This document shows positions 50,097 to 64,000 of a stretch of DNA of 64,000 nt, one piece after another. The notes under the pieces are model-generated. The model had not been told where the DNA came from. It saw nothing but the letters and a program-made list of their open reading frames with translations, and searched no databases. The stretch spans positions 12,557,563 to 12,621,562 of the forward strand of contig NC_071348.1 of assembly GCF_027744825.2 (NCBI RefSeq), in the 5' to 3' direction. Positions within the stretch are counted from its first letter, which is position 1; each line of letters starts with the position of its first letter. The stretch is from Synchiropus splendidus. Its lineage: Eukaryota > Chordata > Actinopteri > Syngnathiformes > Callionymidae. The position numbers were made by a program, and so were the translations under genes.

Positions 50097-52460
50097 CCGA
50101 GTGTTACCACGATGACTATAAAAATAAATAAATAAATAAACAAATAGATACAATTGTGTTATATTTGGGGTGGGATTCGATTTATCTAGTTAATTAGAGA
50201 ATTTGGGATTAATCTCAATTAATCGCAGTTTTATGGCATAACAATATCTGCCACAAGAATATTACTTAATCAAATGATGGACCCATACATACATAAATAA
50301 ATAAATAATAAATAAATAAAAATAACTTTTAAATCACTACAGAATAATAACACATTAAATAATGAATAAATTTCGAGTGTTGCCACGATGACTATAGAAA
50401 TAAATAAATAAACAAAGAAATAAATACAGTCGTGTTTATACGCTTGACTCGTGAGTTTTGTTAATTTTCATTTTTTTTGTCTGTAATGTTTTGTACTTTA
50501 TAGATATTGATATAACCATCACACACACACACACGCACACATATAAAGCGCTGAGTCAACAATGCAGACATAGCAACATGCCAGCCATGAAATTCCGCTG
50601 GTGATTTTATCTTGAAGAACGTTTTCACATCACACGAAAACAAACAGTTCACCATGACAACCGTCACTATTAAATATCGTTTACCTTCTTGGGTGCTGAT
50701 GAAAGCTACAGAGTTGGCTTGCTCTGACTGAGCAGTGACACACACATTAGAGACATCAATAGCCTCTCTGACGTTTTCAAGAGGCCTGCAGAAATGACAA
50801 GCCTGACGAAGCACCTTCCTCTTCCACACAGCTCAAGAGAACAATGGCAGTGTTGTTGTGAAAGCAGCAGGAGAGGAAGTTAATAAACCATCTAGGGGGG
50901 TGATGTCATGCTGCCAGGGCTCTTATCTGACATAAGGCGAGTCATGTGAAAATATATTCTGCCACTTTGCTGTCTGATAAATAAAGTCCTGGCATCGCAG
51001 CCAGAGCTCAGGTGCTATGTAGATGTTTCTTCTGAAAGTTTCCATTGTTTGTGGTTTTTGTGGAGTTTTAGCTCACGAGTGAGGGCAGGGAATGAAAATG
51101 ACCAACCTCAACGTGGCTGGAATCTCCCAGTGAGGAAGTGAGAAGCATGTCCAAGTTCAGTTTTGGAGTTTAGAAAAATAAATCTGATTGTGGTTCAGAA
51201 TGGGATGGTTCTGTGAAGAGGGAAGTGTGCACCTCTCCAGCCCACAGCCTGGTCACTCATCACAGTTTAAGATTTGTGAATAAGGCGACTTTTGGTGGGC
51301 GTTGGGTGTGTCCTTGGTCCGACCGCGTGGGTGATTCTGTGCGACGGTGGACTCGGAGCGATCCCTCTGACAAAGCAAAGTCGTCTATTAACTGACTCAA
51401 CACGTGCGAAGACAGTATCAGTACGGCTACAGTTGACTGAAATAGATAAGGATGACCCTGCTTCCAAGTTTCAGCATGAATCTTGGGCCAACACACTGAG
51501 TGTCATGCAAAAGTGTAGGATTGTTGTTCCAATACGTTGTCAAGTGACTAATCCTGAGGAGTTCTTCAGTAATATAAAAGTACTCCCGCATAGCAACCAC
51601 CAGTGTTGTTCATGACAAGTCCTGATGGGGAAGACAAGGAAGAAGACCCTCCAACAAACAGTATGTGGTCAAGGCAGGGTGAGACTGTTTCACTGGAAGT
51701 GGCCACTTAAATATGGAGAGATTTTGATCTCAGACGCGTTCAAAAAGGTCATGGATCTGAGTAGATAATTGCCACCGAAACATGAGGAGTGGGTGGCAGC
51801 TTTGCAAATATGGCTACTTATTGAAATATATATGTACAATAAATAAAACTACAGATAGTATGCAACTATGTCATTAAATAAACACATAAGATGAAGTGAT
51901 GCGGTGGCCTACAGATACAGAAGAATCTTTGTCATACAAAAATATTAACTCAATATTAACTTTCTTTAAACTCTAAAATAAATGCAATTGCAGCAACAGG
52001 AAACTACTTCCGCTGTGTAAGAAGCGTCGCAGACCAGTGCATATGGAAGCTCCGTTGTCACACATAAACATAAGGCATGTATTCCACTGACAAATAGCCA
52101 AACACTTCAAGTAATTGTCAAGGGAGAGTCGTTTTCACTCCACCCGCAGAAGCAAGTAGACATCAGCCTGTTTGCTCTTCTCTCTTGAAAGAACAGTTTT
52201 TCCTTCTGTAGACATCACAAGTCTGTGCATGGACAACTCATGTCTAAGGCCATACACCACATATGATTAGCTGTAGTTATCAATGCGTGACACATTGTTT
52301 TCTCATCATTCAGTAGTCATATCTCTATATACATAGAAAAGACCATTTAGCATTAAAAATAAACTAATGATCCGGTTCGTTTTTCAACGCGATTGCCTGT
52401 AAAACAGCGTCATCGTGTGGCAAATACGAGTTCAGGCGTCAGATCAAGACGTTTTTAATC

Positions 52461-52462
<2 letters not shown>

Positions 52463-52519
<57 letters not shown>
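52463..52519. repeat. (AT)n microsatellite
   Basis: About 57 bp of uninterrupted AT repeat. Confidence 0.97.
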
Positions 52520-52521
<2 letters not shown>

Positions 52522-53088
52522 CAAATAAAAAGATAAGATTAAGTTGTCAAATATTGTTTTGACACAGTTCTGTTACATTAACGAAGTTATAACCATTTTA
52601 TTACATGGTTATTGTCAGATTTATCTTTAAAGAATAAAGGATTATATTATTTTTACTAACGGAAACTGAGTACAACAGAACGAATCTGATTAAAAAATGT
52701 AATTTACAGTTTATCTTTAAATTCTTTATAGACCCCCCTGTACATCCATTCTCAGTCCCCTGGACTCAAAAACACATCAAAGGAAACCAAGAAACTGACT
52801 TGTGTTTTCTCATCTTCTGTTGGACTTCAGAACTTGAGCAAACACAAATGTTTCACACACATGACCTGCAGGACATGTGGAGTGCTTACATGGCAGGGTA
52901 AAAATTATGGTTTTGTATCACCATTGAAAACATTGACTATCTCGCTCTCACGCATCAAAAGTTAACACATTTATTCTCTATGCAGAATAAACCACTGTCC
53001 TGTTATTTACTTTGTTCTACTTCTAGGTCACTGGAGGCTGACGCAACTCACATGCAGGAGAGGGACATTAGTGTGTGTGTGTATACTT

Positions 53089-54275
53089 ATATAGCCCAAA
53101 ATTATTCATAATAATAAGGTATTCCTTGTTTTTTTCAGTTACACATTAGTACAAGAAAAGGGCACAAAAAATTCCCAAACAATTTCAGGTGCCAGTAGCA
53201 ATGGTACAAAGTATCATCCGGAATACCAAAAAATACATACCGTCAAAAACCTCAAAGGACGTGGATGGAAGTCAATAATCTCACCTCAGCTTGCTAGAAA
53301 GGTCAAGTGGGATGTTGAAAACAATCCAACGACTACTACTAAGGATGTTCTGGGGGAACTGTGTTCGAGTGCTGTAACTTTATCAAGGCAGACAGTCCAG
53401 CGGATACTGGACTAAAGTGGCCTCTATGGATGTCGACCAAGGTATGTAAAAGTTCATCTGACCTTTGCAAAGACATGCGTAAAGAAAGATGAAAGTTTCT
53501 GGTCGTCTGTTCTGTGGTCAGATGAAACAAATGGAGCTTTTTGGGCACAGACACATGGCTTTCATCTGGAGAAAGAAGGGTGATGCCTTTAAACCAAAGA
53601 ACACACTCCCTACTGTTAAACATGGAGGTGATAGTGCTGTGGGGCTGCTTTTCTGCCAATTGACCTGGCAGCTGGGTTAAAGAGCAGTACATCAAGATTC
53701 TTCAAGAAATCCTCAAGAAGGCAGCAGTGAACCTGAACATGGGGGAGCATTAGACTTCTCAGCAGGACAATGATCCAAAGCATACAGCCAAGCTGGTGAA
53801 GAAATGGTTCCAGGACAGTGATATTAATGTTATGAAGTGGTCAAGTCAAAGTCCTGATTTAAACCCCATCGAGGACCTTTGGATGGAGCTCAAGAAACTG
53901 GTGGCAGCACGGAAACCCCCAACCTCAAAGATCAGGAAACATTTGCAAAGGAGGAATGGTCCACAATTCCTGTCGATACATGGAAGAAGCTTGTGAGCAA
54001 TTATAAAAATCCTTTGGAGGCTGTGATAAAAAATAAGGGATTGTGTTGAATATTAAGGCAGGGTATGAATAATTTTGTGATTTTTTTGTTTTTACCCCGT
54101 TAAAGATGTTTATTTACACTTTCTGTCTTCAATAAATTGGTTATGGCTTCAGTCTGTCCCGTTTGTCCTATTTAAGTAAAATCTGAAGTGATATACTAAT
54201 GTGTAACTGAAAAAAATAAGGAACTATTTGTTTTTGACAGGGGTATGAATAATTTTGGGCTTAACTGTCTATATA
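53089..54275 (+). mobile_element. inactive Tc1-like DNA transposon
   Basis: The terminal inverted repeats share GCCCAAAATTATTCATA (left near 53093, right near 54243) and CAGTTACACATTAGTA (left 53137-53152, right 54196-54211). The interior encodes a broken Tc1 transposase. Recognisable pieces are a helix-turn-helix fragment (about 53160-53280), WSSVLWSDETN (about 53500, first catalytic Asp), [12 protein letters not shown] (about 53762, second Asp) and [15 protein letters not shown] (about 53850, catalytic Glu; DD34E type). Stops and frameshifts interrupt it and the N-terminus is missing, so it is dead. Confidence 0.9.
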
Positions 54276-54463
54276 AATATTCATAGCTGCATTTGTGTTT
54301 TAAAAATATAATCCCACAACATACAGACTTACTTGTAGTGAAATGGAATTCTGATTTAACATGACAGAGATAGTCATTCGAACAGCTGACTCTGATCTTC
54401 TCAGCATCCGTGCGTTTGCATGAATTACACAAAACAAGAATGTGTAGGTAGCAGGGTGTTCAA

Positions 54464-54698
54464 TTTATTAATCAGAATTTAGGAGCAGGAACCACACAAG
54501 TCATCAGTAGTGGAGTTAAGTTGCGGTTTCACAGAAGGTCCCAAAACCTCAAGATTAAAAAGAGAATTGCGTTCGTATTCCATTATATCCTGCAGTACAA
54601 TGACATGATTTGACATATGGACATATTATCCACATGTATAGCTGATCTTTTCTGTTAGAAGTACATCTCGGTATCATCTCCACACGTGGATTGAAGAT
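54464..54698 (-). other. glrx3: glrx3 3' UTR with poly(A) signal
   Basis: About 230 nt downstream of the stop on the minus strand, AATAAA lies at 54464-54469 (in TTAATAAATTGAACACC). No genomic poly(A) tract follows directly. Confidence 0.6.
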
Positions 54699-55676
54699 CT
54701 ACGACTCGCCCTTCATAACCGACGCCAGGTCTCCACTTTCCTTCAGCTCCTTCACAATGTCCAAACCTCCAATCAGCTCTCCTTTCACATACAGCTGCGG
54801 GTAAGTGGGCCAGTTGGAATAGGTCTTGAGACTCTGACGCACCTCTTCATCCTGCAGAATATCAAAGGTGTCATAGTCCACCCCTGCACTGTTCAGGATC
54901 TCCAGGATCTGCCTGCTGAAGCCACATTTCGCGGCCTCCTTGTTGCCTTTCATGAAGAGCATCACCGGGCTGCGGTTGATGAGGGACTTGAGGCGGTGCT
55001 CCAGGGTCACAGCTTTTGGACAGGTGTTCTGCAGTTCCCCGGACTCAGCCAGCTCCTTCACGATGTCCAATCCTCCCACCAGCTCGCCGTTCACATACAG
55101 CTGAGGATAGGTTGGCCAGTTGGAGAAGGTCTTCAACCCCTGACGCACTTCCTCGTCGGACAAGATGTCAAAGCTGCTGAACTGGACGCTGTTCTCCTTC
55201 AGTATTCCGACGATCTGCCTGCTAAAACCACATCGGGGCTCCTGGGCTGAACCCTTCATGAAGAGCATGCAGGGCGCCGCGTTGATCAGCTTCTTCAGGC
55301 GCTGGTTCAGGTCAGCGGGTCCACTTTGCGTAGACGTAGCGGGGCCACCGCTCACCGCCAGTCGCTGAACCTTCTTTGTGAGTTCAGGAGCATGGGCGCC
55401 ATCCAGTCGGTCCACTTGTTCGCCTCCCTGGAAGAAGACAAAAGTGGGCACGCTCGAGATCTCGTATTTTTCAGACACCTCCGGCACCGCCTCTGCCTCC
55501 ATCTTCACAAACGTGGTGTGAGCGTGTTCTTTGGCCAGTTCTGCCATTACGTCGTTCATCTGGCCGCACTGAGGAGCCCATTCCGCCTGGAAATGTACCA
55601 CTGTGAGACATTTACCAGCCTTGGCGAGGAAGCCTTCAAACTCCTGCTGGTTCGTCGCCTCGACGAAGTTCGCCAT
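54699..55676 (-). CDS. glrx3: glutaredoxin 3 (PICOT), intronless
   Basis: A single uninterrupted reading frame of 325 aa. Residues about 1-110 are a thioredoxin-like domain with the WAPQC active-site region (W33-C37). Two monothiol glutaredoxin domains follow, with CGFS motifs at 149-152 and 251-254, each ending in a WPTYPQLYV...[13 protein letters not shown] block. The protein binds bridging [2Fe-2S] clusters with glutathione and, with BolA2, takes part in cytosolic Fe-S and iron handling. The start is the ATG at 55676 in a good context (AAAATGG); the frame runs six codons further upstream but only to a GTG. The human gene has many introns, so the lack of introns points to a retrogene or complete intron loss. 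No stop, frameshift or lost catalytic residue is seen, so it is probably functional. It lies head-to-head with dhx16. Confidence 0.93.
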   Translation of the reverse strand: MANFVEATNQQEFEGFLAKAGKCLTVVHFQAEWAPQCGQMNDVMAELAKEHAHTTFVKMEAEAVPEVSEKYEISSVPTFVFFQGGEQVDRLDGAHAPELTKKVQRLAVSGGPATSTQSGPADLNQRLKKLINAAPCMLFMKGSAQEPRCGFSRQIVGILKENSVQFSSFDILSDEEVRQGLKTFSNWPTYPQLYVNGELVGGLDIVKELAESGELQNTCPKAVTLEHRLKSLINRSPVMLFMKGNKEAAKCGFSRQILEILNSAGVDYDTFDILQDEEVRQSLKTYSNWPTYPQLYVKGELIGGLDIVKELKESGDLASVMKGES

Positions 55677-55739
55677 TTTTACCTTCTGCGTCACATCCGC
55701 CTCACTCGCCGGTGCTTTATTGGTAGATTACAAGCCGCT

Positions 55740-56290
55740 ACAAAATGAACAACGACCCCTACTGCAAGGCGTGTGCACTTTCGATCGTAAAAATAAGACG
55801 AACATAACATTCGCCAGGGGCATCGGCTTACCACTTACCACGTTTTTGTACCTTTTAATGGGTGATTTTTTTTCTCCCTATGGTACATTTAATATTTATT
55901 AAAGCCACGCCGCCTTCATATTTTAATTAAAATAACTCAACTGCAATGCGCAAATCATTTTTTGTTTCATTGTCTTGTTAAAAACTAACTAATAGGAGGC
56001 TACAAACAAAAACCTCCATATAGTGTCGTTTTTTAATATACAGTATTTTTTTTATTTTTCCAGCAAACCTGTCAGCCTTCAGATGACCTGTGGGGGGCAG
56101 TGGCGTAATTTTCTTACTAGCGGTTCTTCTTCGTTGATCGAGTGTTTACTGCATGGTTGGAGCTAAGTTAGCAAAATAAGTATCATGATTCAGTGTTATG
56201 TATTCAGTATAAATAATTCTGACCCTTAAAAGCAGCTTCAATGCTTTCTTCATAACCGCCCCGTGTGTTACCTGTGAGCTGCTCAGGAAT
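55740..56290. promoter_or_regulatory. shared upstream region of glrx3 and dhx16
   Basis: About 600 bp separates the glrx3 ATG (minus) from the inferred dhx16 first exon (plus). No other gene is seen. An arrangement this close suggests a bidirectional promoter. No TATA box is obvious on either side. This is inference from position only. Confidence 0.4.
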
Positions 56291-56356
56291 AGTGTGAATT
56301 TTAGTGAAAGTTCGCTGCGTTAGCCTTGTAACAACAGCGTTTCTTTTCGGGGATTG
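56290..56356 (+). other. dhx16: probable non-coding first exon of dhx16
   Basis: A strong donor (GGATTG|GTAAGT, cut after 56356) pairs naturally with the acceptor TTCTGTACAG just before GCACCATGG at 56941-56949. The 5' limit is not known. Confidence 0.5.
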
Positions 56357-56945
56357 GTAAGTACATTTTGAGTTTTACCTGTCGAATCCCACAAAGTGAC
56401 TCGTTTTAAATGAACGGCTTTGCGCCATTATGGTCAGAACTTCTATAACTATGAATAGAACCATAGTGGGAAGAATAAAAGCTATCCAGTCTAACTTCAT
56501 GGTTGTAGCGATGCTGTGTTCAAATCGCGGAATAACGTCCAAGACAGCAGAAGTCGGTCCTTCACGATGGCATTTGACCTCTTATAGCTGTTCACTTATG
56601 ATGACTTTTGTCCATCACTGAATAGAAAATACATACGGTTATTAATTAGCTGTTTATGCCCGCTTTGGCATCTCGTGCATTTCCTCCATTTCTTCCACCA
56701 TCATCTATTCTGATCATTCTCCACCAGTCACGTCCTTCATCTCCATGTCACCATTTGCTCGCCGTTGAGCCTCATAGATTCTCTTCATAATCTCTTTTCA
56801 CTGTTTCTTAAAACATGTATATTTCTTCCTTTTGCTTGTCGACATATATTAAATGAGTGATGAAACTTCGACTCATTTTGGTGTTGTTGATTATGGATTT
56901 CTGCCTAGCTTCCTTCTCTTCAATGTCGTCTTCTGTACAGGCACC

Positions 56946-62896
<5,951 letters not shown>

Positions 62897-63240
62897 AGTG
62901 GAGCTCAAAGCACTGGTGGACAGTTCCAGCTGTAAAAAAACATATAGCTATACTTTTGTAGTGACAAACGGATGGACGACAGAAATGGATCCAAAACAAT
63001 TAATCACTTAGCAGTTGAATGTTAACAGAAAGTGATTCATTCTCAGCTTTGACTCGTGCTGCCTTTGTGAAATAGGAGGTTGTTTGTTTCGCTTGGACTT
63101 CTGTGAGGTTTGTATTTTATTATGTGCCCTGAATATGCTGGGCTTTTTTTTTCATCAGTGACATTAGCACACAACTTTTGTACATTGATAATGATGTAAA
63201 AATGATCCATGTTTTCTCAGGCAATAAATAATTTGTTCAT
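62897..63240 (+). terminator. dhx16: dhx16 3' UTR with poly(A) signal
   Basis: About 330 nt follow the TGA stop up to AATAAA at 63223-63228, then a T-rich stretch. This is the likely 3' end of the mRNA. Confidence 0.65.
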
Positions 63241-63403
63241 ATTTGAATGTTATTTTTTTTCTGATTATAGTGCTTCATATGATAATAACTTTATTATGTA
63301 TGGGCTGGTGACAGTGTTGATTGCACAATCGGGGAACAAAATGATTAATGGTATTTCTCAAACAGCAGTGCAGGTGTATAGTAAATACAAATAAGGATGA
63401 AGT

Positions 63404-63423
63404 ATGGCGAGCGCGATAGAGAG
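63404..63423 (+). other. possible short first coding exon of a downstream gene
   Basis: ATGGCGAGCGCGATAGAGAG is followed by a consensus donor GTAAGTAT. It would encode MASAIE plus a split codon. It lies 180 bp past the dhx16 poly(A) signal. It is too short to assign and may be chance. Confidence 0.25.
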
Positions 63424-63649
63424 GTAAGTATGGGCCTCTGCTGCTGCACCCGCTACTTTAGAGACGTGGATCCATTATTATTATTTTTTAATTTGCTTTT
63501 TGTATGCACGAAAAGTATTTCTCTCTAAACTTGACTACTCGTGGTTATAAAATTTAAATTAGACAATTTACAATTCTAACTTTTTATCTGGAGCAGGACC
63601 TCAGTCAGTCTCCGCTCCTGACCGGTGCTGCGTCACATCCGCTCGGCCT

Positions 63650-63755
63650 GGTAGCTTCTAGCAACAACCAGCTCTGCTAACAGGAAGTCGTTTGTTACAT
63701 GATAAGGAACAGCTGCCGCCTCGGGATAACCAAATAAGTCCACGAGACTGTTTGG
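63650..63755 (+). other. possible non-coding first exon of a downstream gene
   Basis: A GC-richer stretch ends in GAGACTGTTTGG followed by donor GTAAGTCT (cut after 63755). The base composition and donor fit a promoter-proximal 5' UTR exon whose gene continues beyond the window. No start site or partner exon can be seen. Confidence 0.35.
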
Positions 63756-64000
63756 GTAAGTCTTAAACATCTTCATCTTAAAAACAAATCCGCATTGGTC
63801 GTGTTTATTTGGTGTGAAGGGAAATTAGCATCCCCTCTTATTAGCCAACCTGCTAACGTCGCTAGAGAAGCCAAATCATTACAAACAAACGCTTGTCGGT
63901 GAGCAACGTGCTCGCGCTACCCGTGATCCATGCTCGTCATGTCAGTGCCCGGGTTTCGTCCTCGTTTCCTCTTAAAACCGACGATCTTGAAACGGTCTAG

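Larger units (their letters stand above)
44571..53084. other. repeat-rich intergenic region
   Basis: Stops are dense in all frames and no exon could be tied to a known gene. Contents: an ATA trinucleotide run (44628-44649), a TSD-flanked LINE fragment (46928-46990), a CTCF-like motif (48568-48584), a SINE-like segment (49610-49790), AT arrays (50040-50093, 52463-52519) and AAAT-rich stretches (50110-50420). Confidence 0.6.

Noticed and set aside
55677..55694. A longer glrx3 start (six extra codons)
   Set aside because: The upstream frame begins with GTG, not ATG; the ATG at 55676 has a good context and gives the family's usual N-terminus.
56853..56945. Upstream in-frame ATG for dhx16
   Set aside because: It lies in the intron before the acceptor TTCTGTACAG; the ATG at 56946 matches the family start and has a Kozak context.

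Overview
This window is nuclear DNA from a vertebrate, almost certainly a teleost fish. It has spliced genes with GT-AG introns, long AT-rich introns, many microsatellites, and fish-type LINE, SINE, Tc1 and MITE debris. The proteins read as vertebrate GABA-B receptor 1, TNF, glutaredoxin 3 and the splicing helicase DHX16. The species cannot be named from the sequence alone.

Layout. Positions 1-32050, plus strand: the 3' half of gabbr1, nine coding exons from just before TM1 to the stop, with introns of up to about 6 kb and a 3' UTR of about 1.45 kb. Positions 34600-36950, minus strand: a complete four-exon tnf (238 aa) with a TATA box, a kappaB/CRE-like composite promoter and AU-rich elements in the 3' UTR. 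It lies tail-to-tail with gabbr1. Positions 37000-53000: gene-poor sequence rich in repeats, holding a tandemly duplicated exon-like unit of unknown identity (40.85-42.64 kb), a decayed non-LTR retrotransposon (43.2-44.6 kb) and long AT microsatellites. Positions 53085-54275: a dead Tc1-like transposon. Positions 54460-55676, minus strand: an intact glrx3 coding sequence (325 aa) with no introns, best read as a retrogene or an intron-loss copy. Positions 56290-63228, plus strand: complete dhx16 (20 coding exons, 1049 aa) in compact form, head-to-head with glrx3. Positions 63400-64000: GC-richer sequence with two strong splice donors, possibly the first exon of the next gene.

Context. GABBR1, TNF and DHX16 all lie in the extended human MHC on 6p, so this is a conserved MHC-paralogous block. 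Human GLRX3 lies on chromosome 10, so the intronless glrx3 looks like an insertion into the block. The four genes do not form a pathway: gabbr1 is a neuronal class C GPCR subunit, tnf an inducible cytokine, glrx3 an iron-sulfur/redox protein and dhx16 a spliceosomal ATPase.

The observations most worth following up are the intronless glrx3 next to the dhx16 promoter, the orphan tandem exon unit upstream of tnf, the composite tnf promoter, a five-copy dispersed repeat ending in a CTCF-like core, two pre-miRNA-like hairpins in gabbr1 introns, and a stop-free 3n intron inside the dhx16 helicase core. I saw no clear sign of a wholly new multi-gene system.
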